Origin: Proteromonas lacertae
Taxonomy: Eukaryota; Sar; Bigyra; Opalinata; Proteromonadidae
Assembly (NCBI GenBank): GCA_002245135.1
Contig: NGBS01000875.1
Location: 186,001-250,000, forward strand
Direction: 5' to 3'
DNA: 64,000 bases
Shown in pieces: positions 25,910 to 37,208 of the stretch. A program made the translations under genes and the position numbers. A model generated the notes under the pieces. The model ran no database searches and was not told where the DNA came from. It saw only the letters and a list, made by a program, of their open reading frames with translations. Within the stretch, counting starts at the first letter, position 1. Each line of letters opens with the position of its first letter.

Positions 25910-26946
25910 ATGGCAGATAAAAAGACAAGAATTCTAAGACAAATTGACTTTTACTTTGGTGATAGCAATTTGCCAAAAGATAAATTTTTAAAAGGATTAG
26001 TTGATTCAAATCCACAAGGTTATATCCTTTACATCACATATTTTTTTATATTCTTTAATCGTTTTACATGTTTCATTAGACTCAATTATGTCATTTAAAA
26101 GAATGAAGTCATTAACAGAAGATAAGAATGAAGTAATTGAAGCAATAAAAGAGTCTTCATTAGTTGAAGTATTTTTCAATCATTATATTATTGTAGTTAA
26201 ATGATGATAACACAATGTTAAGAAGAACATCACCGTTACCAACAGATTTAGACACAATGGCACATACGTTACGTATTGCTCGTTTCCCAACAACCAGTAC
26301 ACTCGATGAAATCCAAGAGTTCATTGACAAATACGGAAAATCAAAGTGTATCAGAATGAGAAAAGACAAAGAAAAGAAATTCAAAGGATCAATATATGTT
26401 GAAATGTCAACCAAAGAAGAATGTGAAAAACTCCTTTCTGAAGAACTCAAATATAGTGGTGAAGTATTAACAGAAAAATGCTACTTACAAGATCACTTGG
26501 ATAGTAAAAAATCTAAAAAGCCAAAGAAGAAGGATGATAATAAGAAAAATGAATATGAACCAGGCTGTGTATTAAAAGTCAAGAATATCGGTGAAGGTGC
26601 AAATAGAGAAGATTTTGAAGCTGTTTTAAATAAGAAGCAATATCAATTCATTGATTTCTGTAGAGGACAAACTGAAGGATTCTTGAGATTCAAAAAACCA
26701 GAATTTGCAAAAGAAACATTAGAAAAATTTACATCTGAAAAACCAGTGATTGGTGGAAATGAAATTGAAGTAAGTTTAGTAGAAGGAGATGAAGAAAAAG
26801 AGTATTGGGAAAAGATATCTGATTTAAGAAATCAGAAGAAACAGAAAGGTCAAAAGAGAGGAGGTGGTACAAAGAGAGGAAGAAAGGGAGGTAATGAAGG
26901 AGGTAAAAATAAAAAGGCAAAGACTGATGATGGAGATGAGGAATAA
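25910..26946 (+). CDS. SSB: La-type RNA-binding protein
   Basis: Exons 25910-26021, 26068-26168 and 26197-26946, together 320 aa. La binds the 3' oligo-U of new RNA polymerase III transcripts. The La motif (IDFYFGDSNLPKDKFL ... GYVSLDSIMSFKRM) is followed by a first RRM and a second, atypical xRRM-like domain (CVLKVKNIG ... GFLRFK), then a basic Gly/Lys-rich tail. The first intron is AT-AC rather than GT-AG (see separate entry), and only this junction gives the conserved G-aromatic-V-x-L of the La motif. The second intron (26169-26196) is an ordinary 28-nt GTAT...TAG intron. Confidence 0.93.
26022..26067 (+). other. SSB: U12-type AT-AC intron in the La gene
   Basis: The 46-nt intron starts ATATCCTTT (26022-26030), an exact match to the minor-spliceosome 5' site. 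It contains TTCTTTAAT (26051-26059), close to the U12 branch consensus TTCCTTAAC, and ends TTTTAC. The branch adenosine lies about 10 nt from the 3' end, inside the narrow U12 range. Splicing gives GGT T|AT GTT TCA, restoring the La motif. The alternative GT-AG reading (26019-26079) would delete five conserved residues. Confidence 0.88.
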
Positions 26947-27188
26947 ATTCTAACAGAAATAATAGTAAAATACAATTTAGTTCATTTGTTATGAATTTTT
27001 TTATTTTATTGCGGTGGTATATAATTAAAACAACAAATCTAATCTAATAATTAATCACATTATAAAGGAAAATATATATATATATAACTTAAACATACTA
27101 TAAATAAACTTTATTTATATACATTCTAATATATTTCAAATACTTTATCTATCTAATATACTCAACAACAGATTCTAATAATTATTTC

Positions 27189-28607
27189 TTATGTTTTTTG
27201 TTTCAATTTCATCTGTTGCTGATGTTGCAATGTTCTCATCTCCAATGAACATCGTTTATACTTTGATACATATCCTCCTGAGGATGTAGGAACAAGTCCA
27301 GGAACTGTAGGAACAATCTGGGTTGGTGTACAAATTGGACTACTTGTATTAGATAATGATATTGTCGTATTTGTTGTATTAGTGTTTGTACCAGTCCTAC
27401 TATTGATTGCAACAGTGAAATTATTATTCATATTTACAGTAGTGTTATTGGCATTAGTATCACTTACTGACCTTAATGATTGAGGATATTGAGCAACTTG
27501 TGATTTCTTATGGTTTAATAACAATATACTACTATTCTCTTCTTGTGTAAGTGGTGGTGGTAAAAGACATTGTTGTAATGGAGTTGTATTTAAGAAATTA
27601 CTATTTGTAGAGAGAGATGATAATGAATAATGATTATCACAACTATCACCTCCTCCATTTCCTATACTACTAATTTGTTTCGCTCTTAAACCATATTTAG
27701 AGGATTTATGACGATAACATAAATTACTTATTCCTGTACCAATACTGATTACTCCATTATGAGTGAGATTTTCAATCCTGAATTTGGATAAATAACTGTA
27801 ACAAACTTGATCTAAATGAATTCCTAATGATGTTGCTAAATCATGTGATTCTAATGAATAATCATAGAGATATTGATTGTAAGGTGCAAATAAATATTTC
27901 AAACAACATTGAGGTGGACAATTTCCATTGTGAGATTCACGGTAGGTTTTGATACTATCAAATTTGATGAATCTTTTCAGTATAATATTATATGTTTTCA
28001 TTGTGTAGAACATCACTCGATATTTCATAACTGATATTTTTAAACTCCTAAAAAACTTAGGATTTGATTTATCTAATTCAATAATTTGTGAATAAGTGAT
28101 ATGATCGTCTGTAGATCCTACTATTTTACTATATAAATAAGATATTTCACCAAGTGAGAATGTTACACCTGTCTGAGCACAGAATTGACAAAATTGTATA
28201 AATGTTAAAGGACGGGATGTAAAAAGTCTTGAGGCATATAATAATACTACGAATAAAATGAAATAATATACTCTTTAGCAAGTGTGAGAAAGGAATAAAA
28301 GATACTGTAGTAACTGTCCAGAAAAAATCACTAAAGGAAATTTCGTTTGAAAATCTTTCTAATACTAATCTCGTTAAATCATCACTAAAAGAAATGTAGT
28401 TCTGTATTGATCTTTTCGTTACTTTACCTCTAGAAATATATAAAATATTTTAATACTTTTTAGGTGACATTTTCTCGAATATATTGGATATTTGAAGCAG
28501 CTCATAGTTATTAACTAACAATGAATTATTACGAAAACAATAAACATACGATGATAATATTGAGCCATAAAAAGCCCATCTGTGTATAACAAATATTTCA
28601 TATTCAT
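27189..28607 (-). CDS. Divergent member of the YHYDY/YGYGYR family (28-kb copy)
   Basis: Exons: upstream part to 28456, then 28429-28272 and 28246-27189, with introns 28430-28455 and 28247-28271. The start is uncertain. An ATG at 28607 would need one frame offset to enter the conserved frame; an in-frame ATG at 28470 would cut off homologous sequence. By eye the protein aligns along its length with the 55.8-64.0 kb array: FYGSILSS...LLVNNYELL, then FFWTVTTVSFIPF, YNIILKRFIKF and a PPQCCL...YLYDYSLE block where the array has PKESC...YHYDY. The C-terminal 150 residues are Ser/Asn/Thr/Gln-rich low complexity. No known domain is recognised. Confidence 0.65.
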
Positions 28608-28719
28608 TGTTTATAAAGTCATTTTTATTTTCTAGAAATTGTTATTCTGTATAACCGACTTCTCAAACCTATTCTCGAGCAAAACACAAATACAAATTAT
28701 TAAATTTAGAAATAAATAA

Positions 28720-30287
28720 TTAATTTATGGTGGTAGAATATAGTAGAGCCCCTTTCTCTAAATGGTCTTGTCGTATTAATCTGAATTTTGTATCGCTCCA
28801 AAGACAATCTAGTCCTTTTATCAAAATTAGAACTTCTATATTATCTTTTTCATTATTAATTTGAATTTCATCGTTTATCCATGATTCTATATCCTTTTCA
28901 ATTAGAACCCCTGGATCATCCAAACGAAACTCTTTAATAATATCTTCTAAGTTGCAATTCAAATACTCGCTATATGCTTGGCATTTTCTGTTCTTCCCCT
29001 TTAATTGCATACATATATTATTAATTAATCGATATTTATTTATGTCATACTTAGTCTTAGTTGTTGTATATATGTTCATATCATTTTGAACTTGACATTT
29101 TGTCAATTGACAACATAAATTCTTCAATTGTATAACATAAAATGTCTGATTAAGTATATGTGGCTTACAATTTGGACTATAGTAATTCTCATATATCACA
29201 GATATAGCTGGAGGAATAACTTCAATGTTTTGAGAAAATTCACATGATTCTAAAAGTATTTTAAATATATCTGAAGGTGAATCAAGTGAAATAACAAACA
29301 CTATTTTGTTCTTATTTCTATTAAACAATCTTTCACTTTTAGATTGATAGAATTCTATTATACTTTCTAAAGTTATTGGACTATTTTCTAGAAATTTCTT
29401 TTTGTATGATTCAATATGATATGAGTTTTTATAAAAACATATATTCATACTTCTACTATTTGATGATATATCAATTCCGATTGAATTTGTTAAATTATTT
29501 TGATTTTGGCTGTTTATATGAATTGGATTTTCATTTATCTGATTTAGTATATTCTCTATAATCTTGTAATTATCAATTATTTCATTGTTGAGAATATATG
29601 GATTGTTAATTGGATGATAATCATTTTGTTTTCTATAATATAAAATATATAAATAAAAATTAAAAACAATAAATTGCTTTATAAATATACAGTTTAACTG
29701 ATCCTGATAACTTACACAATGATTCATATTCTATTCATAATATATATTATCATAAATATTTACTCTGTAGTAGAGTTGTTTCAATTGATAAATCTTGATC
29801 TGTTATAAAATCTGATCTTTGAGACATTATCAAAGTTGATGTGAATGACTGAATTGGTTTTGTGTTTTTTATTTCTTCTATTCTATTCTCAATACTATTT
29901 ACTTTTTCCTCAACATTTCTAACTCTGTTTTCATATCTTTGATTTGTTTCTTCTACAACTGTTATTCTTTTATTTACTTGATTTATCCTATTCTCAAATT
30001 TTGCTTTAAGAGATTGGAATGGATTTATTCAATACACCAACTGTATCTACAACAGTTTTTATTTCATTATCACTTTGTATTGTTTGATTAATCTGATTAG
30101 TGCTTTCTAATTTATCTAATCTTTTTGATAAAATATTTAGCGAGTCTATTATATTCTGATATTGACTTTGTAATATATTGAATTGTTTTTCTAACAAAGA
30201 AATTTTACTAACTTCATTTTGTTTATCTATATTTGCTTTTTGATTATTTTCAATATCAGCTAACCTCTTTTCTATACTTGTATACAT
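28720..30287 (-). CDS. Coiled-coil protein with degenerate Hsp70-like ATPase domain
   Basis: Start at 30287 (MYTSIEKRLADIENNQK). The first ~170 residues are a heptad-rich coiled coil. Introns at 29731-29763 (33 nt) and 29633-29690 (58 nt) then join it in phase to a ~310-residue domain. There NSIGIDISSNSRSMNICFY resembles the phosphate-1 strand of Hsp70/actin ATPases (GIDLGTT), but the key Gly-Thr-Thr residues are lost. VFVISL...FKILLESC and the near-terminal VLILIKGLDCLW fit the later Hsp70 strands, with the GGxSR motif replaced. It may bind but probably does not hydrolyse ATP. A +1 offset near 30010-30030 must be bridged within the coiled coil; splicing there would require an unusual AAAG acceptor. 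Confidence 0.55.
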
Positions 30288-30434
30288 TAAAGTACATTCT
30301 TATACCAAATTTCTCTACATATGGATCTATTGGGCTTTCTATTTTTATTATATAGCAATAAAAATACCTTTACCATGGCAATCTCCCATAATTGATTTTT
30401 AAATCTTTCTATTTTCAAATAAAATAAAAAAACA

Positions 30435-30444
30435 GAAACGGATA
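30435..30444 (+). promoter_or_regulatory. GAAACGGATA element upstream of the CCDC81-like gene
   Basis: GAAACGGATA lies 49 bp before the ATG at 30493, another instance of the recurrent AAACG(A/G) upstream class. Confidence 0.3.
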
Positions 30445-30492
30445 TATTATTTGACCGTTACTGTAGTTTATTGTTATTTTTCTCAATAAAGG

Positions 30493-32231
30493 ATGTATAC
30501 ATTTGATGAGTTTCTCAAAGATTGTTTTAATAACCCTTTGGCTGCTTCTAATTTAAAAGTTAAGATTAAAACAAGATCTAAGGTTTTGGATTTGAAAGCT
30601 ATTGGTATAGATTATAAACAAGTAAATGACATATGGAACGCTATAGCTAAATTTGTTATGAAAAACCTTGAAAATGGAAAGGTATGTCATTTTGATAATG
30701 TAATAATAATAGGGTGTTGATATTCCTAATTTTGGCAAGTTTTCTATAGATAAAAAGACAGGTAAACACTGTTTTACATTTTCTACAAAATTCAAAATGG
30801 AACATCACTTTGAGTGTAATTCAAAACCATTTCAAGCAGAAGAAGCTTCAGTAGAAAGTAATAATGGGACAATAGCTTTATATGCAAAAGTTGACAGAGA
30901 TGTTATGAAGATTGTAGTAAATCACATGTTCTCAGTATTAGGAGAAGCATTTAATCAACAAGAGTTTGTAGAAATATCATTTGGTGAAATAGGCACATTT
31001 ATTAGTCGAAATAAACTTGCTGGTTTTCGTTATTTTTATTTACCTCAAGCTGCTGGAATTGAGATAATTGAAGCAGGAGGAGGCAATCCAACTTATATGA
31101 TGGAACCACCTCCAGATGCATTAACATTACATGTATATATATATATATATTATTATTTATTTATTAATTAATTAGTTGGATGGTGAATCTAAACAAATCA
31201 ATCACATTTCAAGTCCAAGATCTGCAAATTATGCTGGTTCAATGATGGTAAAAGAAAGACCACAATCAACAGCAACTTCATCAACCTATTCAGCATCAAG
31301 ACCATCAACTACAGCAACTACAACTACAGTTACAACTCAAAATTCAAGACCAGAAACACTCAATAATATAGTTACAGATACAGTTCCAATAAAAGAAGAA
31401 ACACAACAATTAGAAAAAACTGATACTTTACCACCACTTGATATTAATTTGAACGGACCATCTTATATGAAAATGACTGAAGAAAGAAAAGCACAAACTA
31501 TTACAAATCAATCATCAATTAGTTATACACCAACTAAACAATTAATTCTAGTATAATAATAATAATTATTATATTTTATATAGTTGCAAACTTCTCCAAT
31601 TTTACCATTTTTTGCTATTCCACAAACAGGAGCTGGTGCATTTCGTCGTGTAAATAAAGAAGCATATGATAAGACATTAGACAAAGCATTCAAACGATTT
31701 GAAAATGAAATACATCGAAATGAAGAAAGAAAGAAAAGAGAAGATTATGAAATAGAAATGAGATTAAATAGAGGTTATGAATTAGCAGATGAGCAAAGAA
31801 GAGAAAGAGAAGAGACTTCAGCATTGCAAGACCAGTTTTTACAACAACAAATGAAATTAAAAGTCTTACAAGCAAAGAAAGAAAGAGAAACAGAAAAAAT
31901 ACAAGATCCACCTTTTGATTATGATAGTTTAATAGAAGCAGAAACTGAATATAAACAAATGCAACAAAATAAATTCCGTAGAGGAATTGAAGAACAAATG
32001 AGAGATAATAGAAATAGAAAACAAAGACAGAAGAAGAAGGAGTTGGATGAAGAAGATAGAGTGATTGAGACAATTACTAGAAGAATGAGAGAAGAACAAG
32101 AGCAAAGAAAATTAGCAAAATATCAAACCAAAGTGCAATTGAGAAATGCTTGGTCAAGACAGAAACAATTGAATGACTTATCAAGGGAATTTCAGAAGAG
32201 TAATTTAGGTTTATTACCAACTGCACATTAG
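30493..32231 (+). CDS. CCDC81: CCDC81-like protein with two HU-type domains
   Basis: Exons 30493-30681, 30713-31132, 31176-31550 and 31584-32231, all in phase. The N-terminus has two HU-CCDC81 modules: VNDIWNAIAKFVMKNLENGK followed by VDIPNFGKFS, then a second unit with EFVEISFGEIGTF. These are bacterial-HU-like folds found in the centrosomal protein CCDC81. A Thr/Ser/Pro-rich linker follows (about residues 210-330), then a ~210-residue Arg/Glu coiled coil ending LSREFQKSNLGLLPTAH. Likely role at basal bodies or cilia, by family inference. No frame offsets. Confidence 0.8.
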
Positions 32232-32376
32232 ATATTAAATAATAATAATGTTATTTATATAGTACATTTATTTTATGTAGAATATTTTTCATTTTCAAAA
32301 TAAAATATCAAGCTATTTGCTTGATGCAAAAAAATTTGCTATTAGTTTGTATGTTAATAGGAGCAGTATTTGGGTG

Positions 32377-33741
32377 ATGATATATTTGATTATAGCTATA
32401 ATGGTCATTAATGTCTTAATTGTTGTTGTTAATTTACTCAGAGTTAATGTCCTGTCTTTTAGTCTTTTTGCTATAAAAGAAACAAATGTTACACAAAGAT
32501 ATAGATGCATTTTTGTTGTAAATGAAATTTTTATAGATAAAATTGAGACTATCGCTAATTATCTAAATAACAATACTATCAAATCATGCACATCATTATA
32601 TGTTCTAATTCCAGCTATAGGAGATGTAAAGGAAGATTTAAATAAAAATAATTTACACATTATTAGATATATCTACCCAAATCCTTTAGAATATGCTTTA
32701 CTAATGCCAATGTATTTAGAGGTGGATGAATGTGCGATAATTAATATAAAACATTGTTATTTGGAAAAATTTGATCTTGATATTAACTATTTCTTTTCGA
32801 ATGTTAGTAGAGTAAAGAGTTTTACTACAGATATAGTTGATACTTATATAATACAGACAAAGCATATTAGATATGTTTGCTTATATAGAGGGCCATTGCA
32901 TTTTAGACAAAATTTAAATTTGATATTAAAAGAGCCATATTCATTTTCATTCTATTACAGTCAATATCCTATAGATAAAAGTATAGATTACAGTTCATGT
33001 ATAAAAGGTAATATTAACAATAATGAAATAAGCGTAGTTCAAAGATTAAGAAGAAGAGATAATATGAATACATCAATTGAATCATATTTGAAATATGATA
33101 ATTTCACAACACTTGTCTTAGCTCAAAATGAACAATATATGGATTTTAGATGGGTATTTTCAAATACCGCCTACAATAGTAGTATTACAATATATTTATT
33201 TTGGTGCACGAATTGGAATAGTGTGTTTTATTTATTTCGTTTAATTCCGCTTTTATTAAATACAGAGTTTACTGTAATGATGGATGATGATTTTACAATA
33301 AAACCAGAATTTGTGTGGTTGGGAAAACGTTTGGCTCGAAATAAGAGAATTATTATATCTCCACTAGGATGGCAACCATATAATTCAAGTAAGTATATAA
33401 TTGGGAATGTAACATATCATTTATCATTCTCAGATACTATATACAGTGGTCAGATTATGAAAAGTGAATGGTTTGTATATGTTTATAGAATGAAAATACC
33501 TTTTAAGTTATGGGGAGATGAAATTAGCACTGCTTTATCAGCTAAAATAATATGTGGAAATAGATTAGCTATAGTTAGTGGATATTTAAGATTTTTACCA
33601 CAAATTTTTGCATTTGCTAAAACAAATAGAACAAATTACAGGAGAGGACCTAAATTTATCTATCCATTTATGAATAGATGTAAAAATTTCGCAAATAATT
33701 CAAAAATAATAAGAGAATGTTTTTTTAAATTGCCTAGTTAA
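32377..33741 (+). CDS. Type II membrane protein, glycosyltransferase-like
   Basis: Intronless frame. The first in-frame ATG is at 32377 and gives a signal anchor (MIYLIIAIMVINVLIVVVNL) close to the N-terminus; the frame is open further upstream but without ATG. The ~430-residue lumenal part has a TEFTVMMDDDFTIKPEF segment, where DDD preceded by a hydrophobic strand is typical of the metal/nucleotide-sugar site of GT-A glycosyltransferases. Several N-glycosylation sequons are present (NVT, NTT, NSS). Likely a Golgi enzyme. I cannot name the GT family or the substrate. Confidence 0.6.
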   Translation: MIYLIIAIMVINVLIVVVNLLRVNVLSFSLFAIKETNVTQRYRCIFVVNEIFIDKIETIANYLNNNTIKSCTSLYVLIPAIGDVKEDLNKNNLHIIRYIYPNPLEYALLMPMYLEVDECAIINIKHCYLEKFDLDINYFFSNVSRVKSFTTDIVDTYIIQTKHIRYVCLYRGPLHFRQNLNLILKEPYSFSFYYSQYPIDKSIDYSSCIKGNINNNEISVVQRLRRRDNMNTSIESYLKYDNFTTLVLAQNEQYMDFRWVFSNTAYNSSITIYLFWCTNWNSVFYLFRLIPLLLNTEFTVMMDDDFTIKPEFVWLGKRLARNKRIIISPLGWQPYNSSKYIIGNVTYHLSFSDTIYSGQIMKSEWFVYVYRMKIPFKLWGDEISTALSAKIICGNRLAIVSGYLRFLPQIFAFAKTNRTNYRRGPKFIYPFMNRCKNFANNSKIIRECFFKLPS

Positions 33742-34175
33742 ATAGTTTTTCTATAATTATAGTCATTTATAGTATGTAATGAAATTTTTTATAATATTTT
33801 GTAAATTCTTTCATCGCATATGAATTGCATAGATTGTGTTTGTGTAACTTCGAGTATTTTAGAGAATTAAAATAGTTAAACGACTCAATATTTTGAAACA
33901 TCAAACAAGTTTGAATTATGTTTTGCTTTTTATCTTTTGTAGTTAATATGATATAATCGATATTACTATCTCATTCTATAGTATTTGACTTGAGTTGTTA
34001 TTTTAGATAGAATAAAGAGTGTATGAGAAGAATAATCACTTACATTTGGTTTATACAATATCAAAATGGATGTTTCAACAAATTGAAATCTAAAAACTGA
34101 TTAATAAATAGATGAAATGATGTAATAGAGATGAAAAAAAGAAAATGAAATTTTGAAACGACTATATCTTCAAAA
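33742..34175. other. Intergenic with two AAACGACT elements
   Basis: 434 bp before LRR gene C. TAAACGACTC at 33877-33886 is followed 30 bp later by ATGTTTTGC, the same nine bases that open LRR genes A and (one base changed) B. This could be the remnant of another first exon and promoter. GAAACGACTATATC at 34155-34168 is the proximal element of gene C. Nothing else is supportable. Confidence 0.45.
34155..34168 (+). promoter_or_regulatory. GAAACGACTATATC element upstream of LRR gene C
   Basis: It lies 8 bp before the ATG of gene C. The first ten bases are identical to the element before gene B, and the whole 14-mer but for the first base recurs at 62275-62288 near an LRR relic. Confidence 0.4.
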
Positions 34176-37136
34176 ATGTCTTTTTCATTTCAAATTCACG
34201 ATATAGAAGAAATATTAAAGTGTAAATCGCCGAATTTAGAAGTATTTATGATATATTTATTGATTAGATAAAGGAAAGAGATAAAAAGAGTGTTAGTGAA
34301 ATAGATTTAGTTGTAAAACAAAAAAATGATGTTAAAATGTTAAAAATCCTCAATATAGATGGAATTAAAAGGAAAAATAGTATTTAAAATGATAGAGAAT
34401 AACTCTTTGCTGTTAGATTGTTGTTCATTTTACACAAATCCCTCTCAAATAGAGCTAATCGGGGATAATATGATGGTATATGAGAGAGACTATTACCTAA
34501 GAGACTTAGAAGAGATAATTCATAGTAAATCGTTGTTAAGTGATGATATTTGTAATATATTAAGTAGAATAAGTGATTTATTGATGTTATTGAGTGAATA
34601 TGATATAGTGATTGGTAATTTGAAGAGTTCTAATATTATATGTGAAAAAGATGGTAGAATAAAGATATGTGATATAGGTTTAGAATCATTAAGAAAAGAT
34701 AAAAATTTGAGAGTGTATGATGTTTGTTTCAAAAGCCCAGAACAGTTGTTGGGATTAGAATGTAATGAAAGAAGTGTGATTTGGTCAATTGGATGTATAT
34801 TATATGAAATGATAAATAAGAAATTACCATTCAATGAAGATAATAATATCATGAAAGCAATGAATAATATATTGAGATGTAAATACAATTTTGATGTAGA
34901 ATGTGATGATAATATGAAAGCGATGATAGAAAAAATGTTGAAAGTGAAAAATGAAGATAAATTGAGTTTAAAAGAGTTGAAGAAAGAAATGATAAAGATG
35001 AGTGAAATGGTGAAAGATAGAGATAATTTGTTAATGATGATTAAAGAAAGAAAAAAGATGTTAAAGAATAATGATGATAGTATAGTTAAAGTTCCAATAT
35101 ACCCATTGAAATATTATCTCCAATATAATAAAAGGGAAAGTATATATAATACAAATGTTCATACTTTTATAAACTTATACAATAAAAAAACTAATGAAAG
35201 AATATTAAAAATATTATTGATGATGAAATTAGATAGATCTGACGATTCAATACAGAATAAATTGAAATATCAAATAAAACATCAACATATAGAAAATGGT
35301 AAAATATATTATTTAGATAAAATGATGTTTAATGTTAAAACTGGTATCATTTGCAATGAAAATATCATAGTTAACTCTAAATGTTTTTGTTTTTGTGAAG
35401 AAGGACTGAAGTATTTCTTCAGATTATTAAAAGTAATCAAACCAGCATATTGTAAGAAAATTTACATTAAAAACAACAAAAATATTCATTCACAAGTATT
35501 AAAATCCTTTTTCTCTTACTATCCAATCTCCCAAATAGAATTTGATTTTAACAGAAGTAAAGAATTATTGATTGATAAAGATATTCCTGAATTAATCAAA
35601 TACATCAAAAAGAAAAGAGAACATTATAATTATGATTGGAGTTATTATTATGTATTAGATCTGAGTAACTGCAATATTGATGATGATATTTTCCAATCCT
35701 TCATCTCTTTAAGATTGAAAGAATTGGGAGATATAAAGAAGTTGGATCTAAGAAGTATAATTAGACATTTCTTATTGTTTAGATAATAAACTCACTTATA
35801 AAAGTATTGAATTACTGATTAACCATTTATCCTCATTTTGGAGTCTTAGAAAACTAAAATTAGATGGAAATGAAATAGGAGATGAAGGAATGAAAATATT
35901 ATCTTCACATTTAGATTTATTGACATATAATGATGAAGGTTATAAATATGTATATTGTGCAAGTATATTTAATGTTATTTATTATATTATTAGAAATGGG
36001 ATTATCTTCAACTGGATTAAAATATTTACTTGATAGTATAAAGACAATCTGTTTAAGAAGAAAGATTTCCTATGTTGATATAAGTAATAATAATATAGAT
36101 TCATCTGGAATGGAGTGTTTAGTGGATTATATCAAAGAAAATAATAATATAGAAAGAATAAATGTTTGTAGTATAGATGCATTTATTCATTATTTGTTAT
36201 ATAGATAATCCAATTGGTAATGAAGGATTTAAACTATTGATAAAAAATAAAAAATATTTGCATATATTTGATATGAATTTCAGCAATTGCTCAATCGATG
36301 ATGAAAGTGTAATTTGGCTAACAAATGAAATGTTGTACAATAGTTCAATAAATCTAAATGGAAATAATATTCATATGAAAGGATTAAAATCAATTTGTTC
36401 AGAATCATCAAAATGTCATGCGAATATGAAATGTTCTTCATGGACAAATGAAGAAGTCGAATGTTATTTGAATTATAGTTTAAAATACAATAGTAATATA
36501 TATTTTTATAGAAGTAATTTTTCAAGTATAAATCTACTTTCTATTGAAATAGATATGAATATCAATGATTCTCACATTCCATTGATTAAGAAAAGGAATT
36601 ATGAATTACTTGATATATCAAATAATAAAATTACTTCTAAAGGATTAAAAGAATTAGTAGTTTCCTTATCAAAAAGAATGGAACGTTTTATTATAAACAA
36701 TAATCCAATAGGAGATGATGGAGTAGAGATAATATGCAAATATTTAGATATAATTCTCAAGCAAGAATTTGCACTACTATTATTATCATTTAAATCTTTC
36801 AAGTATTACATTAATGTTATTATTCTTCGAATAGGCATTGGAATGAGTGAAAAAGGATTAAAAATATTAATAGAAAGATTAAAAAACAATAATAAAATAT
36901 TAAAAGAGATAAAATTGTCAGGAAATATATTTGGTGAAAAAGAATTAAGATTAATGAGAGAAAATGAAAAAATATTCTATAAACTAGATGATTTATCAAT
37001 CACAGTGAAAGAAAATATAGATAGAAATGAATTAAAGATATTTTTAGATACATTTTCATCGATTGGATTGATAAAACTAAATGGAATTTCTGCAAGAAGA
37101 AAAGAAAGAATTATCAAAAGAATTTTGGAATATTGA
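34176..37136 (+). CDS. Pseudokinase-leucine-rich-repeat protein, paralogue C
   Basis: Seven exons: 34176-34241, 34268-35754, 35783-35962, 35994-36170, 36205-36525, 36553-36801 and 36834-37136. Kinase-like domain first: the catalytic loop reads GNLKSSN (Asp to Asn), the DFG site reads DIG, and WSIGCILYEMINK is retained, so phosphotransfer is unlikely. About ten RNase-inhibitor-type LRRs follow (YVDISNNNIDSSGMECL and similar), ending with the shared C-terminal module IGMSEKGLKILIERL. Intron positions match genes A and B. The last one, 36802-36833, has an extra base before it, so splicing breaks the frame while reading through it keeps it open. It is the best-preserved copy. Confidence 0.8.
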
Positions 37137-37208
37137 ATAATTAATATTGATTACATAAATCTAAAAGAAAAGAGATAATTAACAATAATAACATATTCTA
37201 ATTCTATT

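Noticed and set aside
26019-26079. Conventional GT-AG intron of 61 nt in the La gene
   Set aside because: It keeps the frame but removes GYVSL from the conserved La motif, while the AT-AC alternative has full U12 signals and restores it.
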